From Thermodesulfobacteriota bacterium (GTDB lineage Bacteria > Thermosulfidibacterota > Thermosulfidibacteria > Thermosulfidibacterales > B14-G1), in contig JAJSAC010000012.1 of NCBI GenBank assembly GCA_024274915.1, forward strand, positions 28,977 through 92,976: a DNA stretch of 64,000 nt. Reading direction: 5' to 3'. The position numbers and the translations under genes were made by a program. Within the stretch, counting starts at the first letter, position 1, and the number at the start of each line of letters is the position of its first letter. The notes under the pieces were generated by a model, which did no database searches, was not told where the DNA came from, and saw only the letters and a program-made list of their open reading frames with translations. Below are positions 38,571 through 47,420 of the stretch, one piece after another.

Positions 38571-38891
38571 ATGGTGGCCAAAGAAGAGAAAAAAGAGCAA
38601 ATAAGCGAGAAGATGTACAGCGATTTGGCTGACTACTTAAAGGCCCTGGCCCATCCCACCCGGCTTCGCATCCTCAGAGCCCTCCTAAACGGCGAGATGT
38701 GCGTCAAGTCCCTGTGGGAAGAGCTGGGCCTCCAGCAGTCCAACGTCTCCCAGCACCTCACCACCCTCAGGAGTCGAGGCATCATCACATCCCGAAGAGA
38801 GGGGGCCAAAATCTGCTATTCGGTGGTGGACCCCAAGGCCAAAGAAGTCCTCCAGGTCCTATTGGAATCACCTCCTTCTGAAAAGGACTGA
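38571..38891 (+). CDS. ArsR/SmtB-family winged-helix regulator
   Basis: Small transcription factor of 106 residues. After a charged start come LADYLKALAHPTRLRILRAL, then the recognition helix in LWEELGLQQSNVSQHLTTLR and the wing GIITSRREGAKICYSV. GEMCVKSL has the Cys found in the ELCVCDL region of metal sensors, but a second Cys is missing, so it may sense something other than arsenite. There is no ribosome site before ATG 38571, and its mRNA may be nearly leaderless. Its 3' end overlaps the convergent ABC1-kinase gene by 24 bases. Its target is not evident. Confidence 0.88.
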   Translation: MVAKEEKKEQISEKMYSDLADYLKALAHPTRLRILRALLNGEMCVKSLWEELGLQQSNVSQHLTTLRSRGIITSRREGAKICYSVVDPKAKEVLQVLLESPPSEKD

Positions 38892-40547
38892 GCCCACCAG
38901 GAAAAACGCCATAAACCCCGCCATTCCATAGGAAAAGATGGAGACGAGAGGTATCCCCCACACCGTGAACCTTTGGGCCCAGGGCAGGCCCAAGGTCCAG
39001 GTTCCTAGTAACACAAAAAGGATGAAGAGGAGGGTGAAAATGAGCCTCAAGGTGTTCATCTCCATCACTTCCGCCATATCCTCCAAGCCTTCATGGACAA
39101 AGGTGACTTTCACCTCACCTCTGTTAAACCTCTGGAGGGCCTGAAGAAACTGGAGGGGCAAAGTCCTCACCCCCTCTTTGAGAAATTCCACCTCCTCCTC
39201 AAGAGACTCCCTGATAGCCCGCGGGGTCCTGCGGCCCTTCATGATCCTCAAGGCAAATGGGGCCACCAGTTCTATAACGTTGAGCCTGGGGTCCAAATAA
39301 CGGAGGTCACTATCCACCAAAACCAGGGCCCTACCCAGGAGGTAAAGCTCTGGAGGGAACCTCACCCTGTACCGGACGGAGAGATGAATCACCTGGTTTA
39401 CCACATCCCCCAAGGGCATGCCCTCAAGAGAGCGGGAGAAATAGGGTTCCAGAAGCCCCATGAGCTCCAGTCTGAAGCGCCTCTCATCCAAGGTTTCCTC
39501 CACCACCCCCACCTTCTTGAAAACCCTGATTACCCCATCGTAATTGCGCCTCACTATATGAAGGAGGAGGGTGGCAATGGAGTTGCGCATAGCCTTATCC
39601 AAATACCCCATCATACCGAAATCCATATATACCAACTCTCCCCTCTCTCCCACCAGAAGGTTGGAAGGGTGGGGATCGGCATGGAAAAAGCCATCTTCCA
39701 ACACTTGTTTCATGAAAGCCACAGCCAACCGCTTGGCCACCAGCTTCCTCCCTATCTCCCTGGCATCCAGCTCCTCAGGTCTGTCCAAGGAAACCCCTTC
39801 TACCTGCTCCATGACCAACACACTGGAGGTGGTGAGGTCCCAGTGGATCTGGGGAATGATCACCCAGGATACACCACGGAAGTTGTCCCGGATTTTCTCG
39901 GCGCTGGCCGCCTCTACGGTGAAGTCCATCTCCCTGCGAATAGTGAAAGCAAACTCTTCCACCAGGTCCACAGGATGATAGAGGCGGAGTTCAGGAAGAT
40001 AGCGCTCCACCAGCCGGGCCAGAAACCTCATCACCTCTATATCCCTCTCTACCGTCTCCCTGATTCCAGGCCTCAACACCTTCACCACCACCGTCTCACC
40101 GGAAACTAGTACCCCTTGATAAACCTGGGCTATGGAGGCAGAAGCTAGGGGCTCTTTCTTGGGAATGTCCACCAGACTTCTCCAGCCCCCGCCCCACTCT
40201 CTCTCCAAAAAAGCCTCCACCTTATCCCAGGGAGCAGGACCCACCTCGTCCCGGAGTTTTTGAAGCTCCTGGACGAACTCAGGGGGTAAGAGATCGGGAC
40301 GGGTAGAAAGGATCTGTCCCAGCTTTATAAACGACGGGCCCAGCTCTTCCAGAACTCGCCTCAGCCTCTGGGCCGGGGTCAGGGGGGCCCTCTCCTTGAA
40401 CCTGAGGATCCGCCTCCCCAGAGAGAGGAGGTGAGAAAGACCCGTCTTTTCTACCACCCAGCCAAAGCCGTACTTCACCAGCACGTTGATGATCTGGCGA
40501 AGACGCTGAGCCTCCCGGTAACCGAAAGGGAGGGGTTTCCACTTCAC
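38868..40547 (-). CDS. ABC1/UbiB-family atypical kinase
   Basis: Protein-kinase-like ATPase of 559 residues linked to quinone synthesis or lipid metabolism. The family's KxGQ motif is in LGPSFIKLGQILSTRPDLLP, the Ala-rich loop is PLASASIAQVY, and the catalytic loop and metal site are FFHADPHPSNLLV and VYMDFGMMG. Two membrane helices close the protein (about 500-555). GTG 40547 starts 4 bases after the stop of the OB-HD frame, so they are one transcript. No other quinone gene is nearby, so the substrate is inferred from the family only. Confidence 0.9.
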   Translation of the reverse strand: MKWKPLPFGYREAQRLRQIINVLVKYGFGWVVEKTGLSHLLSLGRRILRFKERAPLTPAQRLRRVLEELGPSFIKLGQILSTRPDLLPPEFVQELQKLRDEVGPAPWDKVEAFLEREWGGGWRSLVDIPKKEPLASASIAQVYQGVLVSGETVVVKVLRPGIRETVERDIEVMRFLARLVERYLPELRLYHPVDLVEEFAFTIRREMDFTVEAASAEKIRDNFRGVSWVIIPQIHWDLTTSSVLVMEQVEGVSLDRPEELDAREIGRKLVAKRLAVAFMKQVLEDGFFHADPHPSNLLVGERGELVYMDFGMMGYLDKAMRNSIATLLLHIVRRNYDGVIRVFKKVGVVEETLDERRFRLELMGLLEPYFSRSLEGMPLGDVVNQVIHLSVRYRVRFPPELYLLGRALVLVDSDLRYLDPRLNVIELVAPFALRIMKGRRTPRAIRESLEEEVEFLKEGVRTLPLQFLQALQRFNRGEVKVTFVHEGLEDMAEVMEMNTLRLIFTLLFILFVLLGTWTLGLPWAQRFTVWGIPLVSIFSYGMAGFMAFFLVGSVLFRRR

Positions 40548-40550
40548 AGC

Positions 40551-41494
40551 CTAACCCTTGTAGATGTAGCGCTGAAAGACCCTGTGGTAAGCGGTCCAAT
40601 TTCCCTCCCGATCATCGTTCTCCACGAAGGAAAGAAAACCTGAAACCTTGGCATCCAGCTGATCCATATAATAAACCACCAGGGCCTCTGGGATCTTAGG
40701 CCTCTTCAGGGCACCCTGGTCGGGTTCCCCATGGTGGCTGGCGACGATGTGAAGGAGCTTCTCTCCTTTACACGGGGAATTCCCAGTGTTCCCAGGGCAT
40801 CGCTCACCATCTCCAGTCCCAGGGCCACGTGGCCCAGAAATCTTCCCTCATCAGTGTATTCTATGGAAAGCCCCTCCCAGACCAGCTCCCTAGACTTCCC
40901 TATGTCGTGGAGGAGAGCGCCAGCCATGAGGAGATCTCTATCGATGCGAGGATAGAGAGAGGCCATCTCCCTACAAGCCCTACTCACACTCACCAGATGG
41001 TGTAGGAGCCCTCCCACATAGGCATGATGGACCCTCTTACCTCCCGGAACCTCCAGAAGCTCCTCCAACCTGGAGGAAGAAAAGAAAAACTCTAGAAGGG
41101 CCCGGTAACTGGAATCTTCCACCTCTTCCACCATTTGGAAGACATCCTGGGTCAGCTTGCTCAAGGGAACAGGAGCCTTAGGCCTCAGCTCGCGGATAGG
41201 AAACTCCGAAGGCTTCAGAGAAGAGATGACCAGCTGGAGCCGACCATTATAAACCTTCACGTCCCCCTCAACCTGAAGAACCATGCCCTCCCGGGCCACA
41301 GACTCTAAGGTAGGAGTCAAATCCCAAAGCCGAGCCTCCACCACCCCCGTTCCGTCCCGGAGGGTAAGGGAGAGATAGGGAGAACCATCCCTTTTGGTTA
41401 ATATCTCCTTTCTTTCCACAAACAACAGAGAGGAGACCCGCTGACCCTCTGCGAACTCGCTGATGCTTTTCCTCCTCTCCTCTTCATCCCTCAT
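40551..41494 (-). pseudogene. OB-fold/HD-domain nuclease (YhaM-like), frameshifted
   Basis: A protein of about 314 residues that resembles the YhaM 3'-5' exoribonuclease family: an N-terminal OB-fold (YLSLTLRDGTGVVEARLWD) and an HD domain (HHAYVGGLLHHLVSV, LLMAGALLHDIGKS). In one frame it runs off into SSFTSSPATMG and stops at 40706. Shifting by one base near 40770 recovers LLHIVASHHGEPDQGALK, the missing third HD histidine pair, and continues to a TAG at 40551. So a base is missing around GGAGAGAAG. The start overlaps the lutAB end. Either broken or a sequence error. Confidence 0.82.
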
Positions 41495-43598
41495 CCTTCA
41501 TCCTTCCTTCATCGTCCCCGTTTCTCATGGACTGCAAGAGGAAAGTGGCCATGTGCATCACCCTCACAGGCATGCCCCTTTTCTCCACGCCTCCCCTCAA
41601 CTGCATGATACAGCTGGGACAAGAGGTAACCAGAAGCTCTACCCCCTCCCTCTCCAGCCATTCCAGCTTCTTCTTCAGGATTTACACCGAGACTGGAGGA
41701 TACTTAAAGGCATAAAGACCCGCCCCACCACAGCAGAGATGGGCTTCTTCACCCTCTATAATCTTTACACCCCTTATCCGGGAGAGGAGCTCTAAAGGTT
41801 CCTCCTTCACCCCCAGATGGCGCTCCAGGTGGCAAGGTGAGTGATAGGCCACCTTGGCCTTACAGGACCCAGGAAAAGAACCCCCTCCCAGTTTCTCCAA
41901 AACGAGTTGGGAGAGGTCATAAAGGGGAGGCAATTCCTTTCCGCTCTCCCGGTAGCCGTGCATTCCCGACATACACGTGGCACAGAGGAAGAGGAGAGGT
42001 TTTCCAGGGGGAACATAGCTCAGGTTCTTGGCCGCCAGTTCCTCCCACAGACCCATCTCCCCAACAGTACGGGCAGGCAAACCACAACACTCTTCTTTCA
42101 TGATCTGCAGGGGAACCCCCATGCGGGTGAGAAGCTCTACCGCATCCCGGCCTATGTTGGGATAAAAGAACTCCACCATGCACCCTGCAAAGAGGGTAAC
42201 TTCACCCCCCTTACCCATCTCCAAGCCCCTTGACAAGGCCCAGGGGTGGAAGGGGGGCTGCTGGGGCCTCTCCAACACCCGCTCCTGAGTGATAAGCCCT
42301 GCAGGACCAGGAAGCCGGGCGATCCTCTCAGGGGCCACCAGAGAGGCCAACCCCGTTGCACTCTCCAGAAGCTTCCTCTTAGCTACCAACCGAATAGCCA
42401 TACGCTCGGCCTGCCCCTTCTCCTTCGCCAGCTCCTTCACGTGCTCCACCAAGGAAGGAATGGGAATGCCCATGGGACAGACTTCCAGACAGGTGCCGCA
42501 GCCCGTACAAAGGGAAGCCACCTCTCTGGCCTCTTCCAGCCCATTGGTGATGGCCGTCCAGGCAGCCCCTATACCTCCCATGTAAATGTGGGCAAAGGTA
42601 TGGCCTCCCACCGTCTTGTATACGGGGCAGACGTTCATACATGCACCGCACCGGATACAGCGCAGGGCCTCTTTGAAGAAAGGGTCATCCAAGGCCTTCC
42701 TGCGGCCGTTGTCCAGGATGACCACATGGAACTGCCTTCCCTTCTTCCAGAGAAAGGAGCCTGTAAAGATGCTGAGGTAACTGGAGTATTTAAGACCCAC
42801 CGAATTTACAGGCAAAACATCGAAAATGGTGAAGGCGTCCTCCACGCTCTCCACTATCTTCTCCCATCCCGTGAGGATCACATAGACGGGAGGGAGAGTA
42901 GAGCAGAGGCGGCCATTACCCTCGTTCGTCATGAGAAAAAAGGCAGGAAGATCAGCGGAGACCACGTTGATTCCTGTCATCCCCATGTTGGCACTGAGAA
43001 ACTTCTGGCGCAGGTCCTTCCTCACCTCTTTTGTGATAACATATGGATCATCAGGGACCTCTCGGCCCCAGGCCTGGGAGAAGACCCGGGCCACTTCTTC
43101 CTTGGTCTTATGGATAGCAGGGACGATGATGTGGGATGGTTTCTCCCCCGCCAGCTGGATGATGCGCTCACCCAAGTCCGTCTCCACCACTTCCAATCCC
43201 AAGGATTCCAGATAGGGATTGAGCTCAATCTCCTCACTGGTTATGGACTTCCCCTTCACCACCAGGTTGCCTCCAGCCTCCCGGGCCAGCCGTCCTATAT
43301 ACTCCCTGGCGGCCTGGGCATCGGGTGCCAGATAGAAGGTACCTCCTCGAGCCACCACCCCATTTTGGACCCTGTCCCACAGCTCCCGGGACCTATCCAA
43401 GGCCCTATCCTTCATATCCCGGCACAGCTCCACCAACTCCTGGAAATCGCCCAGCCCCTCTAAAGCCTGGGCCCGGCCCTGGGCAAAACGGGTCATGGCC
43501 CGCTCTAGGGCCTCTCTCATAATAGGATTCCTCACCACCTCTTGGAGTCTCCTCCAGCGAGAGGGGTACTCCCTAAGCTCCTTTAGAACACCTCTCAT
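41484..43598 (-). pseudogene. LutB-LutA fusion iron-sulfur protein, interrupted by in-frame TAA
   Basis: About 704 codons. The first part is LutB-like: LUD domain (NLVVKGKSITSEEIELN), then two 4Fe-4S clusters (CIRCGACMNVCPVYK and CTGCGTCLEVCPMGIP). The second part is LutA-like with CCG domains (TLFAGCMVEFFYPN, ECCGLPARTVGE, YHSPCHLERHLG, CCGGAGLYAF). In relatives these act together in oxidising L-lactate to pyruvate. A TAA at 41682-41684 stops the frame after YPPVSV; beyond it, in frame, is ILKKKLEWLEREG and VTSCPSCIMQLRGG, the final CCG cysteines. One base change in AAA would explain it. The gene overlaps lutC by 4 bases. Confidence 0.85.
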
Positions 43599-44122
43599 GA
43601 CACCACCATCAGATAAAGCTTTTCAGGACCATGAACCCCCGTCACATGGGTAAGTTCAATGTCTCCCGTCCTGCTGGGTCCAGTAACCAAAGAAATATAA
43701 GGGGGTGGATTCCCCTCGCCCTGAAGATGGGGAATCACAGCCTGAGAAACGTGCTCACAAAGGTCCTCCCTCCTCAGAACAGCCAAATGGACCCGGGGCA
43801 GAGAGGTGAGGAGATGATCCCTCCCCTCCCCGAAAACAAAGACCAAGGTTCCCGTCAGAGCTCCAGCTCCGTGAGCTCTGGTGACTCCCAGATCCAGTCC
43901 AGGGTAATCCCTGGACTTCTCCAGCCCCAAATCCTTCAAAACAGAGTCAATGGCCTTCACCCTGGGAGTCTTTTGGGAGATGGCGTAAGACTTGATCCCT
44001 TCCCCTTCCACCATTAGGGCAATGGCCTCCTCCAGGGTGACCTCTCCTCGAGGATAGAGGAGGATACCCCCTGCCCCTTCGAACTCCTCCACAAACCGGA
44101 GAAAAAGCCTATCCTCCCTCAC
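43595..44122 (-). CDS. lutC: LutC-like LUD-domain protein
   Basis: Protein of 175 residues of the LutC/YkgG group, needed with LutA and LutB for lactate use. It has LGVTRAHGAGALTGTLVF and the conserved VTGPSRTGDIELTHVTGVHGPEKLYL (split: VTGPSRTGDIELTHVTG, VHGPEKLYLM) near the end. It is coupled to the LutB-LutA gene (ATGA overlap) and to the P-II gene upstream. No lactate permease is in sight. Confidence 0.88.
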   Translation of the reverse strand: MREDRLFLRFVEEFEGAGGILLYPRGEVTLEEAIALMVEGEGIKSYAISQKTPRVKAIDSVLKDLGLEKSRDYPGLDLGVTRAHGAGALTGTLVFVFGEGRDHLLTSLPRVHLAVLRREDLCEHVSQAVIPHLQGEGNPPPYISLVTGPSRTGDIELTHVTGVHGPEKLYLMVVS

Positions 44123-44463
44123 CTTATAGCCGCCTCTCCTCGCTCGTTTGTCCTCACCCTCAAGGCATCATCTATAGGAAGGACAAAGATCTTTCCGTCC
44201 CCAGGATTCCCCGTATAGCAGATCTCCCTGATAGCTCCCATGACCTCCTCCACCTTGTCGTCGGGCACCACCATCTCCACCCTGATCTTGGGGAAGAACT
44301 TGGGGATGGCCCCGTGACGCTCTATCATATCGGCCATCCTGGCCAGGGGTTTACCAATGCCCATGACCTGATCCACGCTTATCCCCGGCGTCTTGAGATC
44401 AAACATTCTCTTCTTCAATTCCCACAGTTTCTCGGGATTCACAAAGGCCAACACCAGCTTCAT
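44119..44463 (-). CDS. P-II-family signalling protein with altered T-loop
   Basis: Protein of 114 residues like GlnB/GlnK. The ATP-binding parts are kept: FPKIRVEMVVPDDKVEEVM, GNPGDGKIFVLPID (B-loop) and VRTNERGEAA (C-loop). The T-loop differs: where GlnB has the uridylylated Tyr51 this one has IERHGAIPKFF, with no Tyr, so the usual modification cannot occur. ATG 44463 follows a long purine-rich AAAGGGGGGG site. It is the first gene of the lutC-lutBA unit, a setting that suggests it controls that pathway rather than nitrogen; this is inference. A strong promoter lies upstream. Confidence 0.82.
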   Translation of the reverse strand: MKLVLAFVNPEKLWELKKRMFDLKTPGISVDQVMGIGKPLARMADMIERHGAIPKFFPKIRVEMVVPDDKVEEVMGAIREICYTGNPGDGKIFVLPIDDALRVRTNERGEAAIR

Positions 44464-44499
44464 CTCTTCCCCCCCTTTAATCAAGGAAAGTCTTGAAAA

Positions 44500-44528
44500 A
44501 TTAGACCACAGGCCCTTCTCCCTGTCAA
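44500..44528 (-). promoter_or_regulatory. Promoter of the P-II/lut operon
   Basis: Minus strand: TTGACA (44523-44528), 17-base spacer, TCTAAT (44500-44505), 36 bases before the P-II ATG. The -35 is part of an inverted TGTCAACT/AGTTGACA pair shared with the divergent rplI promoter. Confidence 0.7.
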
Positions 44529-44549
44529 CTCGAAGCCCTCCCATCTCAG

Positions 44550-44579
44550 TTGACAGAAAAGGAAGGAGACCATTATACT
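44550..44579 (+). promoter_or_regulatory. Promoter of rplI-dnaB
   Basis: Plus strand: TTGACA (44550-44555), 18-base spacer, TATACT (44574-44579), 31 bases before the rplI ATG. Divergent from the P-II promoter, with the two -35 boxes about 21 bases apart. Confidence 0.7.
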
Positions 44580-44610
44580 TCGCCATCATTTGATACTCCG
44601 GAGGTTCCTC

Positions 44611-45054
44611 ATGAAGGTGATTCTAAAAGTGGATGTTGAAGGGGTAGGCTCCGCCGGAGACATTGTGGACGTCTCCCCCGGACATGCCAGAAACTACCTG
44701 ATTCCCAAAGGGCTGGCCCTGGCTGCCACCTCCAGAAACGTCAAGAGCTTAGAAACGCAGAAGGCCGAAATCATGAAAAAAGTGGACAAAGAAAGAAAAC
44801 GTATAGAAGCCCTAGCCCAGCGTCTTACCCAAACCAAGGTGGTGGTGGCAAAACAGGCTGGAGAGGAGGGTAAGCTCTTCGGCTCGGTGACCACCAGAGA
44901 CATAGCCGACGCCCTAGCCAAGACGGGCATTGAGGTGGACAGGAAGAAGATCGTCATGGAAGAGACCATCAAGACTTTGGGCTACTATCAAGTGAAGGTG
45001 AAACTCCCCTATGGAATAGAATCCCAGGTCCAGGTGGAAGTGATAGAGGCTTAA
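44611..45054 (+). CDS. rplI: Ribosomal protein bL9
   Basis: Large-subunit protein of 147 residues binding 23S rRNA domain V. The N-domain is MKVILKVDVEGVGSAGDIVDVSPGHARNYLIPKGLA (cited in parts: GVGSAGDIVDVSPGHARNYL), followed by a long connecting helix and the C-domain with FGSVTTRDIADAL. GGAGGT lies 5 bases before ATG 44611; an earlier ATG is not needed. It begins an rplI-dnaB operon, the common order. Confidence 0.96.
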   Translation: MKVILKVDVEGVGSAGDIVDVSPGHARNYLIPKGLALAATSRNVKSLETQKAEIMKKVDKERKRIEALAQRLTQTKVVVAKQAGEEGKLFGSVTTRDIADALAKTGIEVDRKKIVMEETIKTLGYYQVKVKLPYGIESQVQVEVIEA

Positions 45055-45059
45055 CTTAG

Positions 45060-46416
45060 ATGAAGAGCGACACGGCTCAGGATTTACGGCTCCCCCCCCC
45101 AAAACGTGGAAGCGGAGCAGTGTGTACTTGGCGCCATTCTCCTGGACAACTCGGCCTTCAACAAAGTCCTGGATATCCTGAGCCCTGAGGACTTCTATAA
45201 GAGAGAACACCAAATTATCTACAACACCATGCTAGACCTTTATGACAAAAACCACCCCATAGACCTCATCACCCTCTCCGACACCCTGACCCATCGGGAA
45301 GAGCTGGAGACTGCCGGCGGGTTGGAGTATCTCATGGAACTGGCAGAGGTAGTCCCTTCATCAGCCCACGCCCCCCACTACGCCAGAATTGTGAAAGAAA
45401 AGGCCGTTCTCCGCCACCTTATCCGGGCCGCCAACGACATCCTATCCCTCTGCTACGAAGGGGGGCAGGAGGTGGAGGAGGTCCTGGACGAAGCGGAAAG
45501 ACGTATCTTCTCCGTCTCGGAAAAGAAGTCCCGACGAGACTTCATAGATGCAAAGGCCCTCCTAAAAGAAGCCGTAAAGAGTCTAGAGGACCTGTCCATA
45601 AAGAAACGGACCATCACGGGTATAGCCACAGGCTTTAGGGAACTGGACCGCTTAACCTCCGGCTTCCAGCCTTCAGATCTCGTTATCATCGCCGCCAGAC
45701 CCAGCATGGGGAAGACCGCCCTGGCACTGAACATTGCCCAACATGTGGCCATAAAGGAGAAAAAAACGGTAGCTATCTTCTCCCTGGAAATGTCCAGGGA
45801 ACAGCTGGCCCTGAGGATGTTGTCCAGCCTGGCTAAGATCCCATCCCACAAGCTCCGGACAGGCATCCTATCCAACAATGACTGGAAAAAGGTGATAAGG
45901 GCCGCCAATAAACTCTCCGACGCATCTGTTTTTGTGGATGACACCCCGTCCCTTTCCGTCCTGGAGATCAGGGCCAAGGCCCGAAGACTCATGTCGGAGC
46001 ATGGTCTAAACCTCCTCATCATAGACTACCTCCAGCTCATGAGAAGTCGGAGTAAGACAGAGAGCCGCCAGCAAGAGATCTCTGAAATCTCACGTTCCCT
46101 GAAGGGCCTAGCAAAAGAACTGAACGTCCCCGTGGTAGCCCTATCCCAGCTCTCCAGGGAGGTGGAGGGACGCCAAGACAAAAGGCCCCAGCTATCAGAT
46201 CTCAGGGAGTCGGGAGCCATAGAACAGGACGGAGACCTCATTCTCTTCATCTACCGGCCTGAAGTCTACAAGCCGGACAAACCCGAATTGCACGGCATCG
46301 CCGAAATCATCTTGGGCAAACAGCGCAACGGTCCTACAGGCACCTTCAAGCTCACCTTCCTGAAAGAATATACCACCTTTGAGGAGTATACCGATGAAGA
46401 AGACTTGGACGTTTAG
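45060..46416 (+). CDS. dnaB: Replicative DNA helicase, frameshift in a C9 run near its start
   Basis: Hexameric 5'-3' helicase at the replication fork, about 451 residues. The N-domain (EAEQCVLGAILLD), the RecA-like core with Walker A IAARPSMGKTALALNIA, Walker B LLIIDYLQLM and SQLSREVEGR are complete. ATG 45060 gives MKSDTAQDLRLPP, but the run of nine C at 45092-45100 shifts the frame; eight C would give LRLPPQNVEAEQ, the family's normal start. As it stands only a GTG start at 45106 reads through. Since DnaB is essential, a homopolymer error or slippage is most likely. Confidence 0.92.
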
Positions 46417-47020
46417 CAGCCTCTTATTGGCCGTGGCCGTGGCATTCAGTGCCCTGGCCTCGCAAAAGAGTATAATGGAGAGGCTGAAAAAGGAATACGA
46501 GAAAATCCACACCATAAAGGCAGAATTCATCCAGGAAACCACCCTAGGAGTGAGAAAGAAGACGGTCTATCAAGGTAAAGTCTACATTGTGCCGGACAAA
46601 AGCCGGTGGGACTACGAGACCCCCAGGCCCCAGCTGGTCATCACCCAGGACGACCATTTCCTCCTATACGACCCCATCAACAAAGAGGCCGTCAAAGGAC
46701 TCCTGGACAAGGAAGCCATTGTGACAAGAGGGCCCTTCTTCTCTCTCATAAACCAAATCCAGAAATACTACACCGTGACGGAAAGCCAAGGGAGCCAAAT
46801 CCCAATCCTCGTCCTCATTCCCAAGAAAAAAGGGACCCCCATCCAGAAGGTCACTGTCTACCTGGATCCCCAAACCCTCCTCATTCAGAAGATTGAAACC
46901 CTGGACTCCCTGGGCAATTTGAACACCGTCACCTTTAAAAACATCGAAATAAACGTCCCCGTCGACCCAGCCATCTTCCAGATAAAACTCCCCCCCGATG
47001 TGAATATCTCCCGCCCTTGA
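46394..47020 (+). CDS. lolA: Outer-membrane lipoprotein carrier LolA
   Basis: Periplasmic shuttle of lipoproteins to the outer membrane, 208 residues. It has a signal peptide (MKKTWTFSSLLLAVAVAFSALA), IKAEFIQETTLGVRKKTVYQGKV, FLRWDY-like SRWDYETPRPQLVI and the beta-barrel half ending DPAIFQIKLPPDV. GAGGAG precedes ATG 46394, which overlaps the dnaB end by 23 bases. It belongs with the lpt genes downstream in an envelope-assembly group. Confidence 0.9.
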   Translation: MKKTWTFSSLLLAVAVAFSALASQKSIMERLKKEYEKIHTIKAEFIQETTLGVRKKTVYQGKVYIVPDKSRWDYETPRPQLVITQDDHFLLYDPINKEAVKGLLDKEAIVTRGPFFSLINQIQKYYTVTESQGSQIPILVLIPKKKGTPIQKVTVYLDPQTLLIQKIETLDSLGNLNTVTFKNIEINVPVDPAIFQIKLPPDVNISRP

Positions 47021-47027
47021 GGAAAAC

Positions 47028-47402
47028 ATGGGCCAACCCGCAGGCTTTTTCATCAGGTTTTGGGCATTCATATTAGACCTCCTCCTCCTGGTGGTTCTGA
47101 AAGAGGGAATCCTCCTCTTTTGGCCCCCTCGCTACCCCTATCCCTGGCTTGCCGTCTTGATTCTCTATTTCACCTTCTGGACAGGCTACACAGGACAGAC
47201 CCTGGGCAAATGGGCCCTGGGGGTGAGGGTAACGGACCGATGGGGTCTCCACCCTGTAGGATACCCCAGGGCCTTCCTCAGAACCCTTGGGTACTTGGCG
47301 AACCTCTTGTTCTGGGGCCTGGGTTTCCTATGGATCGTCGGAGACCGAGAAAAAAGGGGTTGGCACGACCTTCTGGCAGGAACCCGAGTTTGCAAATGCT
47401 GA
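47028..47402 (+). CDS. RDD-family membrane protein
   Basis: Protein of 124 residues with three hydrophobic helices (about 8-30, 40-58, 88-108). The RDD signature is visible as GFFIRFWAFILDLLLL at the start, TGQTLGKWALGVRVTDRWG and the end KRGWHDLLAGTRV. Function is generally unknown; some act in ion exchange. It follows lolA after 7 bases and precedes the lptF fusion after 18. Confidence 0.82.
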   Translation: MGQPAGFFIRFWAFILDLLLLVVLKEGILLFWPPRYPYPWLAVLILYFTFWTGYTGQTLGKWALGVRVTDRWGLHPVGYPRAFLRTLGYLANLLFWGLGFLWIVGDREKRGWHDLLAGTRVCKC

Positions 47403-47420
47403 AAAGAGCCGACAAACACC

